This document shows, piece by piece, positions 14,027-21,531 of a stretch of 51,819 nucleotides of DNA (the stretch's first letter is position 1; every line of letters begins with the position of its first letter). The stretch spans positions 1,948 through 53,766 of the forward strand of contig NZ_KQ948664.1 of assembly GCF_001514145.1 (NCBI RefSeq), read 5' to 3'. The DNA is from Streptomyces canus (lineage in GTDB: Bacteria; Actinomycetota; Actinomycetes; Streptomycetales; Streptomycetaceae). The notes beneath the pieces are model-generated. The model was not told where the DNA came from. It ran no database searches and worked only from the letters and a program-made list of their open reading frames with translations. A program made the translations under genes and the position numbers.

Positions 14027-16456
14027 ATGAAGTCCCGATCGACGCTTGCGACCTGGCTGAGCGAACTCGACCGTTCCCGCCTGGCACGCGTACTCACCAT
14101 GCGGAAGGACGCAGCCTCCTCCCCGGAACCACGCTCGGTGGGGGAACTGGCGGACCGTCTCCAGCGTCCGGGGTCCGTGGCACTCGCCCTGCCGCACCTC
14201 ACGCTGCCGTGCTTGCAGGCCGCCGAGGCGCTGGCAGCCCTGGGAGCGCGAGCGACCCGGGACAGCCTCGCGGAGTTACTCGGCTCGACATCCCCCGCGG
14301 CGGTTCACGCACTGGACGCGACCCTGGAGTCGCTGTCGGATCGGGCGCTCGTGTGGCACGACGGCAACGAGGCACTCCACATGCCTACGTCCTTGCGGCA
14401 GGCGTGGAGCACGCCTCTGGGACTTGACGCCCCGCTGGAAGAGCTGCTGGCCGGCACCACCTCGGAGGAACTGCGCGGCATGCTGGCGGTCCTGGGCATC
14501 AAGCCACCCGGTACCAAGCAGCAGCGACTCGCGGCTCTGGTGGAGCATCACAGTGACGCGGAACGGGTCGCCGCGTTGGTGGCTGGGGCACCGGCGGCCA
14601 CACGGAAGTTGCTTGAGCAGAGCGCCAGGTCCACGCCGCGTCAGTCCCAGTTCGTCATGTTCGGGGATCCTGGCCGCGACCTCCAGCCAGGCGCCCGATG
14701 GGCACTCGACCGCGGGCTTCTGCTCCAGGACCGTCACCGGTACGGGCCCGCCCGGATGCCGGTCGAGGTGGCCTTGGCTCTGCGGGGCCCCGATTGGCAC
14801 GCTCCGTTCGAACCTCTGCCGCCCGTCGCGCAGTTCGTGCCCATCACCTCCTCGGAGGTGGAGCAGGAGGCCGCAGTGGCCGCCACCGCGTTCGCGGCCC
14901 GTGCCACATCTGTCCTTTCGGCGTGCGCGGCCGCTCCACCGACCCGGCTGAAGTCGGGCGGGATCGGCGCGCGTGAACTTGCCCGGCTCGGCAGGGCCGC
15001 ACAGGCGGACGACGCCGTCGTACGCCTCGCCCTGGAGACCGCGTACGCCGCCGGACTGCTGGCCCGCGACGGCGATCGCGTAGCTCCCACCGAGGCGTAC
15101 GACGCCTGGGCCGAGCAGGAGCCCGCGGAACAACTCACCGTACTGCTCCGGGCATGGCGGGACCTGCCGCTCACCCCCACCCGGGCGCGCGACGAGGACG
15201 ACAAGGCGCTTCCCGCGCTCGCCGGCGCGCCTGACTGCGGCGGCTGTCTGCAGGCCCGCCACGGGCTGCTCACCGCGGCAGCGGGGCTCCCGGCAGGACA
15301 GGGCGTGAAGGTCGCTTCGGAGCTGGGGCCGCTCGTGGCCTGGCACCGACCGCTCGCCGACGACGCCTCGCCCCAGGACGCGGCACCGTTCAGCACCGTG
15401 ATCCGCGAAGGCGAACTGCTGGGCGTGCTGGCACGGGGTGCGTTGTCCTCGCTCGGTGCCCACCTGGCGGCCCACGCCGACGAAGAACTCGACAGCTCGG
15501 CCCGGTGGCTGCTGCCCCCCGCGACCACGACGGCCCGGATCGGCGCCGACCTCACCGCCGTCGTCACCGGCACCCCGTCCGCGCGGCTCGCGGCTCTGCT
15601 GGACTCGACGGCCGACCGGGAGACCAGTGGCACGGCGTCGGTGTGGCGCTTCAGCGCGGGCAGTATCCGCCGGGCCCTGGATGCCGGCCGCACCCCGGAC
15701 GACATCACGGCCGACCTGGCAGCCGGCTCCGCCACGGCCCTGCCGCAGCCCCTGACCTATCTCATCGCCGACACCGCACGAGGTCACGGACGGGTACGCA
15801 TCGCCCCCGCGGCCTGCGTCATCCACGGCGACGAACCCGCGCTCCTGGCCGAACTCGCCGCCCACCGCGCACTGTCCAAGCTCGCCCTGCGGCAGCTCGC
15901 CCCGACGGTCCTGGTCAGCGGCAGCCCACCCGCGGCGGCTCTCGCCGCGCTCCGCGCCGCGGGCTACGCCCCGGTCGCCGAGACCGCCGGGGGAACGGTA
16001 CGCATCGAAAAGCGCCCGCCGCAGAGGGCCGTCGCCGCCGTCCCGCCCCCGCGAAGGAACGTCGGGCGGAGCGGCCCCCGGACCACCGCGACCCGCGCCT
16101 CGGACACGCCCACCGACGTTGGGATGGACGTTCTGGCCGACCGGCTGCTCAAGGCCCCGCCGACGGCACCGGAACCCGACCCGTTCGGCAGCGGCGTGCC
16201 TTTCGCGACGGACACCGAGGAGATCGTCGCCGGATACGCGAAGCACCTGTCGTACAGCGACGTCCGCCAGGTCGCCCATGCCATCGACATCGGTGCGGCC
16301 ATCACGGTCGAGTACATCGCCACCTCGGGCAACCGGACCGTACGCACCCTCAGCGACCTGGAACTCGACCCGCCCTACCTCGACGCCTGGTGCCACCTGC
16401 GCGAAGCGGAACGCGTCTTCACTCTCTCCCGCATCCATGGCGTGATGCCCGCGTAG
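14027..16456 (+). CDS. Helicase-associated (XPB-like) protein with C-terminal WYL-like module
   Basis: An 809-residue protein of the actinobacterial family annotated helicase-associated/Helicase_C_3. There is no Walker A motif, so it is not itself a motor. Residues ~1-130 look like winged-helix repeats. The segment around residue 570-660 (LTYLIADTARGHGRVRIAPA; LAELAAHRALSKLALRQLAP) matches the XPB-like conserved domain. A basic Pro-rich linker follows, and residues ~720-800 resemble a WYL ligand-sensing fold (ITVEYIATSGNRTVRTLSDL ... YLDAWCHLREAERVFTLSRI). Members of this family usually lie near DNA-repair helicase genes. ATG 14027 has GAGGTG 8 nt upstream. The last 240 bp are copied at 9271. 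Confidence 0.85.
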   Translation: MKSRSTLATWLSELDRSRLARVLTMRKDAASSPEPRSVGELADRLQRPGSVALALPHLTLPCLQAAEALAALGARATRDSLAELLGSTSPAAVHALDATLESLSDRALVWHDGNEALHMPTSLRQAWSTPLGLDAPLEELLAGTTSEELRGMLAVLGIKPPGTKQQRLAALVEHHSDAERVAALVAGAPAATRKLLEQSARSTPRQSQFVMFGDPGRDLQPGARWALDRGLLLQDRHRYGPARMPVEVALALRGPDWHAPFEPLPPVAQFVPITSSEVEQEAAVAATAFAARATSVLSACAAAPPTRLKSGGIGARELARLGRAAQADDAVVRLALETAYAAGLLARDGDRVAPTEAYDAWAEQEPAEQLTVLLRAWRDLPLTPTRARDEDDKALPALAGAPDCGGCLQARHGLLTAAAGLPAGQGVKVASELGPLVAWHRPLADDASPQDAAPFSTVIREGELLGVLARGALSSLGAHLAAHADEELDSSARWLLPPATTTARIGADLTAVVTGTPSARLAALLDSTADRETSGTASVWRFSAGSIRRALDAGRTPDDITADLAAGSATALPQPLTYLIADTARGHGRVRIAPAACVIHGDEPALLAELAAHRALSKLALRQLAPTVLVSGSPPAAALAALRAAGYAPVAETAGGTVRIEKRPPQRAVAAVPPPRRNVGRSGPRTTATRASDTPTDVGMDVLADRLLKAPPTAPEPDPFGSGVPFATDTEEIVAGYAKHLSYSDVRQVAHAIDIGAAITVEYIATSGNRTVRTLSDLELDPPYLDAWCHLREAERVFTLSRIHGVMPA
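16191..16427 (+). repeat. Source copy of the 237-bp duplication
   Basis: Internal to the helicase-associated gene and 99% identical to 9271-9507. Because here it is continuous with the complete gene, this is the parental copy. Confidence 0.95.
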
Positions 16457-16507
16457 GACTCGGCGGCCGGGCCGGGGGCCCCGATGCCGGGGCGCACCTC
16501 GCGAGGT

Positions 16508-16527
16508 GGGGCCCTTCGACGTTGTCC
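16508..16527 (+). repeat. 20-bp copy of the att-copy-1 terminator right arm
   Basis: GGGGCCCTTCGACGTTGTCC here is identical to 476-495 (right arm of the 453-488 hairpin plus 7 bp). It may mark where the ancestral DNA downstream of the tRNA-Ser gene resumes, and so the right boundary of the island; chance or an independent terminator are alternatives. Confidence 0.5.
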
Positions 16528-16551
16528 GTCGTGATCCTGGGCGCCGGGAGA

Positions 16552-17331
16552 TCAGTGCACCGACAACCCCCCGTCCACAAAGATCGACTGACCCGTGACA
16601 TAGCCCGACGCCCCGCTCGCCAGGAAGACCGCGGCGCCCGCGAAGTCCTCGGGGAGGCCGTTGCGGCCGGTCATGGTGCGGGCGGCCAGGGACGCGACCT
16701 TCTCCGGGTCGGTGGCGAGGCGGGCGTTGAGGGGGGTCAGGACGAAGCCGGGGACGAGGGTGTTGCAGGTGACGCCGTGCGGGGACCAGGCCTCGGCCTG
16801 GGAGCGGGCCAGGGATTCCAGGCCGCCCTTGGAGACGCCGTAGGCGCCGCTCTGGACGAAGGCTCGGTGGGCCTGCTGGGAGGTGATGTGGATGATCCGG
16901 CCGAAGCCGCGCTCGGCCATGCCGGGGCCGAAGCGCTGGCCCAGGAGGTAGGGGGCCTCCAGGTTGACCGCCAGGGTGGTGTCCCACACGTCGTCGGTGA
17001 GCTCGGTCATCGGTGGACGCAGGTTGATCCCCGCGGAGTTGACCAGGATGTCCGGCTCACCGAACACACTGGCGGCCGCCTCCGCCGCCGTACGCACACC
17101 CTCCCTCGTGCTCAAGTCGCCGCTCACCCAGCCCGCTCGGCAGCCGCCGGACGTCAACTCCTCGACCGTCGCGGTCAGTTCCGGTTCCCTGCGGGCCACG
17201 ATCACCACGCTCGCCCCGGCCCGCGCCAACGCCCCCGCGATCGCCCTGCCGATGCCCGAACTCCCGCCGGTCACCAGCGCCACACGGCCGTCCAGCGAGA
17301 ACAGTTCGGAGAGGTACGCCTGGGAAGTCAT
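16552..17331 (-). CDS. SDR-family NAD(P)-dependent oxidoreductase
   Basis: A 259-residue classical short-chain dehydrogenase. The dinucleotide motif is TGGSSGIG (residues ~21-28), followed by NSAG, the catalytic Ser in IIHITSQQAHR, and YGVSK with the active Tyr and Lys. The C-terminal VTGQSIFVDGG is typical. The overall pattern is closest to gluconate 5-dehydrogenase or 3-ketoacyl reductase-like SDRs, but the substrate cannot be told. ATG 17331; it is divergent from the DUF72 gene, with 30 bp between starts. Confidence 0.9.
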   Translation of the reverse strand: MTSQAYLSELFSLDGRVALVTGGSSGIGRAIAGALARAGASVVIVARREPELTATVEELTSGGCRAGWVSGDLSTREGVRTAAEAAASVFGEPDILVNSAGINLRPPMTELTDDVWDTTLAVNLEAPYLLGQRFGPGMAERGFGRIIHITSQQAHRAFVQSGAYGVSKGGLESLARSQAEAWSPHGVTCNTLVPGFVLTPLNARLATDPEKVASLAARTMTGRNGLPEDFAGAAVFLASGASGYVTGQSIFVDGGLSVH

Positions 17332-17361
17332 GGCCGAACCCTAAGTCGGTACCCACTTCCC

Positions 17362-18199
17362 ATGACCAGCATCCTCGTCGGCACCTGCTCCTGGACCGAT
17401 CCCGCCCTCGTCCGCAGCGGTTGGTATCCGCCCGGCCGGCGGGACGCCGAGGGGCGGTTGGGGTACTACGCCGAGCGGTTCCCGGTGGTGGAGGTGGACG
17501 GCACGTTCTATGCCCTGCCCAGCGAGCGCAACAGCCGTCTGTGGGTGGAGCGCACACCTGCGGGGTTCGTGTTCGACGTGAAGGCGTACGCGCCGCTCAC
17601 GGGGCATCCGGTGAAGCAGGCGGCTCGCGGACACACCTCCTGACGAGGTGTGGGCGCGGTTCGCCGCAGGGATCGAGCCGTTGCGGGAGGCCGGGCGGCT
17701 GGGTGGGGTGCTGTTCCGGTTCCCGCCGTGGTTCCGGCCCGGGGCGCGGGCGGAGCGGTTCCTGGCGGAGACCGCGGCGCGAACCGCCGGATGGCCCGTC
17801 CATGTGGAGTTCCGGCATCCGGACTGGGGGGAGCCGCGACGGGATCTCACCCGTGCGCTGCTGAGCACGTACGGCTTCGCCGCCGTGGCCGTGGACATGA
17901 GCCAGGACCTGCCCACCTCCCTGCCGCCGGTCACCCCCGTCACCGCACCCCGGCTGTCCGTCGTGCGCTTCCACGGACGCAGTGCCTCCTGGGGGCGAGG
18001 CAGCAAGGAGGGGCGTTTCCGGTACGCCTACCGGCGCGCCGAACTCACCGAGTGGTTACCGCGGTTGCACGCCCTGGCCGAGCAGGTGGACGAACTCCAC
18101 GTCCTGTTCAACAACTGCTGCGGAGCAGCCGCCGTGCAGGCCGCCGAGACCAAGGCCGGCCTGCTCAGCCCACGATCCGCACCGTCTTCGTCACACTGA
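17362..18199 (+). pseudogene. DUF72 (YecE-like) protein, frameshifted
   Basis: The first 93 residues (MTSILVGTCSWTDPALVRSG ... FDVKAYAPLTGHP) are a typical DUF72 TIM-barrel start, ending at TGA 17641-17643. The rest of the family continues in the next frame from about 17636: PPDEVWARFAAGIEPL, GGVLFRFPPWF, HVEFRHPDW, LSVVRFHGR, ELHVLFNNC. Normal family members have ~20-30 more residues at the junction, so a small deletion plus frameshift is likely. The 3' end overlaps the convergent CopCD gene by 35 bp. Confidence 0.75.
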
Positions 18200-19994
18200 C
18201 CTGGTCGACGTCGGAGACCCTGATCGTCGTCTTCATCTTCCAGTCGCCCGCGAGGGGCAGGGTGAGGTCGTTCGTGCCCCAGTAGCCGCCCTTGTCCTTC
18301 AGTTCGGCGTCGATCGGGCCGATCTCCTTGGCCGGGAGGGTGAAGGACAGCCGGAGTTCGGGGACCGTGGCGAGGCCTCCGTCGGCCGCGTAGACGATGG
18401 CCTGGACCGAGTTGTCGCCGGTGCGGCCCGGGTCGAGGGTGATCTGCACCCGGCCCGTGGCGCCCCCCACGGAGAAGGGGACGTCGGTCAGGGACGCGGC
18501 CGGCAGTCCGCCCGTGGCCGGGCCCGCCTCGGCCGCCTCGGCCTCCGCCCGGCCGGGCAGCGTGCCGCTCAGCACGGTGCTGAGCACCAGGACCACGACA
18601 CCGACGGCCACTTCGGCGAGGACGGAACGGCGCAGGCCACGCTGGTACGCCGGGGAGTCTCCGCCCGGTGCGGCGGGCTCCCGCTCCGCGTCGGAGGCGG
18701 CCGGCGGTCCCCCCACCGGCTCCGGCACCCGCTCCCGTACGACGGACTCCGACTCGACCTGCGCCCCGGCCGTCACGAGCCGTCCCGTCCACTGCCGCGA
18801 CAGCCGCGCCGCCCCCAGGAGCAGCGTCACCGCGAGCAGCTTGAAGACGAGCAGATGGCCGTACGTCGTGCCGGTGACCGCGTCCCAGGAGCCGAGGCCG
18901 CGCCAGGACTGGTAGACGCCGGTGGCGACGAGGACGGTCACGGAGGCGAAGGCCAGCCGGGAGAAACGGGCGACCACGGCGGCCGGGAGCTGCGACGACG
19001 CCCCGTGCAGCGTGGTGAGCAGGGCCGCGAGGCCGCCCAGCCAGACCGCCATCGCGAGGACGTGCAGCACCGCGGACGTCATCGCCACCGGCACCTGGAT
19101 CCCGGCGGACGCGTGCTCAGCGGAAGCCCAGGTCAGCGCGAGACCCACGGCGAGCGCGCCGCCCGCCGCCTGCCAGGCGCGGGGCAGCCTCGACTCCCCG
19201 AGCCGCAGCAGTCGTACGACGAAGAAGTACCCGAGGAGGAGCAGCGCCAGGCGGACCAGGAGCGCCTCGCCCGGGCGGGTGGTCAGGGTGCGTTCGAAGG
19301 CCTTCAGCGAGAAGGCGGAGGCCGGGCCCGCCCCCGACTCGTACGGCGCCCGCAGCACCAGCAGGAACACGGTCGAGCCGAGCAGGGTGCCCCAGCCCGC
19401 CCACAGGAGCCGGCGCAGCCGGGACGGCTCCGGGGGGCGGCAGGCGAGGAGGAAGACGGCCGTGCCGATGAGCAGGGCGGCGGCGAGGTAGGCCAGGTAG
19501 CGGCCCATGTTGAAGAGGCTCTCCGTGGCCGGGTCCTCGGTCGGGCCGGTGTCCATGACCACGGTGGCCGGGGAGGGTTTGCCGACCGAGAAGGTGAAGG
19601 CGCCGGAGACCGGGTGGCTGTCGGCCGAGACCACCCGCCAGGCCACCGTGTAGGTGCCCTGGGCGAGCTTGGCGGGCAGCGAGACACTGGCCGTGTCCGA
19701 GCCGCCCGCACCGTGTCCGGCGTCCGTGACCTTCAGGCGCTTGCCGTCGGGGTCGAGCACCCGGAAGGAGTCGTCGAGCAGGCCGACGGACTCGGTGAAC
19801 GTCAGGGTGATGTCCCGGGGGGCGGACTTGAGGACGCTTCCGTCCTCGGGGTCGGTGGCCCGGAGGGCCGCATGGGCCGACGCCGCTCCCGCACCGCCGA
19901 AGAGGAGCAGGACCAGCACGGTGCCCAGCAGCACCAGCCCTTGAAGTCCTCGCCTTCGCCGGCCTGTGCTGCTGCCTGCACGCTCACACCTCAC
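18165..19994 (-). CDS. CopC-CopD fusion, copper resistance/transport protein
   Basis: A 609-residue membrane protein. A signal segment (LVLLGTVLVLLLFGGAGA) precedes the mature HAALRATDPEDGSV, whose N-terminal His is the copper-binding His-brace ligand of CopC. The CopC domain runs to ~residue 125, with SADSHPVSGAFTF carrying the second His. About eight membrane helices of the CopD type follow (residues ~150-420), then an extracytoplasmic C-terminal domain (FSVGGATGRVQITLDPG ... PLAGDWKM). It is expected to move or sense copper at the membrane. GTG at 19994 chosen; alternative nearby GTGs exist. Confidence 0.9.
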   Translation of the reverse strand: MRCERAGSSTGRRRRGLQGLVLLGTVLVLLLFGGAGAASAHAALRATDPEDGSVLKSAPRDITLTFTESVGLLDDSFRVLDPDGKRLKVTDAGHGAGGSDTASVSLPAKLAQGTYTVAWRVVSADSHPVSGAFTFSVGKPSPATVVMDTGPTEDPATESLFNMGRYLAYLAAALLIGTAVFLLACRPPEPSRLRRLLWAGWGTLLGSTVFLLVLRAPYESGAGPASAFSLKAFERTLTTRPGEALLVRLALLLLGYFFVVRLLRLGESRLPRAWQAAGGALAVGLALTWASAEHASAGIQVPVAMTSAVLHVLAMAVWLGGLAALLTTLHGASSQLPAAVVARFSRLAFASVTVLVATGVYQSWRGLGSWDAVTGTTYGHLLVFKLLAVTLLLGAARLSRQWTGRLVTAGAQVESESVVRERVPEPVGGPPAASDAEREPAAPGGDSPAYQRGLRRSVLAEVAVGVVVLVLSTVLSGTLPGRAEAEAAEAGPATGGLPAASLTDVPFSVGGATGRVQITLDPGRTGDNSVQAIVYAADGGLATVPELRLSFTLPAKEIGPIDAELKDKGGYWGTNDLTLPLAGDWKMKTTIRVSDVDQVSVTKTVRIVG

Positions 19995-20057
19995 GTCACT
20001 ACTCCGTACCTGGGCTCGCGGTCTTCCCGATAGGTACGCACGCGAACCCCCGAGCGC

Positions 20058-20459
20058 TCACCACGTCGGCCGGACGGACACCCCGCCGTCCACCACCGGG
20101 TCGTGCCCGGCGACCCAGGATGCGAGCGGTGAGGCCAGGAACACGCCCGCGTCGGCCACGTCCGCGGGCCGCCCGATCCGCCCGAGCGGCGCTTTCCGCC
20201 CGGGCGAGACCGTGTTCACGCGGATGCCCCGCGGTCCGTACTCCAGGGCCGCCGACCTCGCGTGCATCCCGGACCAGCCGCCGGCACGCGTCCTCGTCCC
20301 GCAGATCCGCTTCCAGTACGACGGCCCGGGCGCCCGAGTCCTCAGTCCGGGACGCCACCTCTTGGGCCGCCGCCTCCGCCGTACGGCTGGCGCGACCCCT
20401 CGTCCGATGCCGCCGCCCGCGCCCGTGACCAGGGCGACCTGCCCTTCCAGAATCCTCAC
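20058..20459 (-). pseudogene. SDR oxidoreductase remnant with deletion and frameshift
   Basis: The GTG at 20459 begins a good SDR start (VRILEGQVALVTGAGGGIGR). The reading then shifts frame (SGARAVVLEADLRDEDACRR is in another frame). The middle, including the NAG and YxxxK catalytic motifs, is missing. The end returns in the first frame as EYGPRGIRVNTVSPG and WVAGHDPVVDGG. It overlaps the cupin stop by 4 bp (GTGA), so it was once the last gene of that operon. Total ~130 codons against ~250 in the family. Confidence 0.75.
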
Positions 20460-20923
20460 GGGCGGCACAGTCCCGCGATGCGCGCGGCCTGGGAGGGGTA
20501 ACGCGCCGTCAGTTCGGCCGCGTCCCCGTGTTCGTAGTCCTCGTAGGTGAAGCCGGGGGCCATGGTGCAGCCGAAGAAGGTCCACGTGCCGCGGGTCCTG
20601 GCACCCATCCAGGTGCCCGCGGGCACGGTCAGCTGGGGGTGTTGGCCGGCGCGTATGTCCGGGCCCAGGACGGGAGTGGCCGTCGTGCCGTCCGGGGCGA
20701 GGAACAGGAGGTCCAGCGGGTCGCCGAGGTAGTGGTGCCAGATCTCGTCGCTGGGCAGGCGATGCAGGGCCGAGTAGTCGTCGGCGGTGAGGAGGGCGAC
20801 GATCGCCGTGCCGTGCGGCCTGCCGTCGCCGCGCTCCTCGCCCGCCCAGGTCTGGCGGAACAGCCCGCCCTCGCGGGGAATCGGTATCAGGCCGTAGTGG
20901 GCGACGAGGTCGTCAGGCGTCAC
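20456..20923 (-). CDS. Cupin domain protein (DUF985 / cupin_5)
   Basis: A 155-residue cupin: LVAHYGLIPIPREGGLFRQT at the start, IWHHYLGDPLDLLFLAPDG, then VPAGTWMGART and GCTMAPGFTYEDYEHGD, the sequence order of the DUF985 family. These are small soluble beta-barrels, often metal-binding, with roles seldom proved. It overlaps the preceding acetyltransferase by 11 bp, suggesting coupling inside the iron-box operon. Confidence 0.85.
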   Translation of the reverse strand: MTPDDLVAHYGLIPIPREGGLFRQTWAGEERGDGRPHGTAIVALLTADDYSALHRLPSDEIWHHYLGDPLDLLFLAPDGTTATPVLGPDIRAGQHPQLTVPAGTWMGARTRGTWTFFGCTMAPGFTYEDYEHGDAAELTARYPSQAARIAGLCRP

Positions 20924-21524
20924 CCGGGAAGGCTACCTCCCTTGTCAGGAAGGCCAGTTGGGCATGCTTCTCGGGCAGGTACACGTCCGGGAGGTCGATC
21001 TCCGGCAGCACGACCGCGGCACCGGCCACGAAACCCTGCTTCAGGAAACGGGCGATGGCCTTCTCGTTGCGCACGTCGGGATCGACCACGACCCGCCGTT
21101 TGTCCAGGACCAGCAGCACGTACGAGGCCACGGCGGACAGCAGCGCCGACGACCAGCCGGGGTGCGTGCCGTGCGGGCCGGGGGGCGGCAGCAGCAGGTG
21201 GATGCCGATGTCACCGGGTTCCACGGGGTAGCACTCGCTGACGCGGTCCGCCTCCGGCTCGTAGGTCTGCAGGAGTCCGGCCGGTTCGCCGTCCTTTTCC
21301 AACAGATAGGCGTGGTGGGTGTCGAGGGTGTCCAAGTGGGCGTAGATCCCGGCCACTTGCTCTTGCGTGAGGCCGTTCATGCCCCAGAACGCGGCCCGTT
21401 CCTCGCGCACCCAGGCGTGAACGGTCGCGGCGTCGGCGTGCGGGTCGAGCCGCAGGACGCGGACGGTGCCGAAGCCGTCCACTGTCCGGGTGTGGACCGC
21501 TTCACGGGTGGGGGTCTCGGACAT
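20913..21524 (-). CDS. GNAT acetyltransferase, siderophore-biosynthesis type
   Basis: A 203-residue protein of the IucB/RhbD-like acyltransferase family. Seen motifs are TVRVLRLDPHADAATVHAWV, EERAAFWGMNGLTQEQV, GLLQTYEP, GIHLLLPPPG and VDPDVRNEKAIARFLKQGF. Family members acylate hydroxylamino side chains (for example N6-hydroxylysine) in hydroxamate siderophores, or act on related amines. It begins 7 bp after the acylase stop and lies downstream of an iron box, so an iron-related substrate is likely. No siderophore synthetase lies nearby. Confidence 0.85.
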   Translation of the reverse strand: MSETPTREAVHTRTVDGFGTVRVLRLDPHADAATVHAWVREERAAFWGMNGLTQEQVAGIYAHLDTLDTHHAYLLEKDGEPAGLLQTYEPEADRVSECYPVEPGDIGIHLLLPPPGPHGTHPGWSSALLSAVASYVLLVLDKRRVVVDPDVRNEKAIARFLKQGFVAGAAVVLPEIDLPDVYLPEKHAQLAFLTREVAFPGDA

Positions 21525-21531
21525 GGTCTCC

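Noticed and set aside
9271..16427. An integrative element that uses the helicase-associated gene 3' end as its target
   Set aside because: The displaced 3' copy would have to lie downstream of the restored gene; it lies upstream, and the copy includes far more than an attachment core.
14276..16987. A 903-codon minus-strand open frame
   Set aside because: Antisense to the helicase-associated gene and running into the SDR gene; low-complexity composition, no domain.
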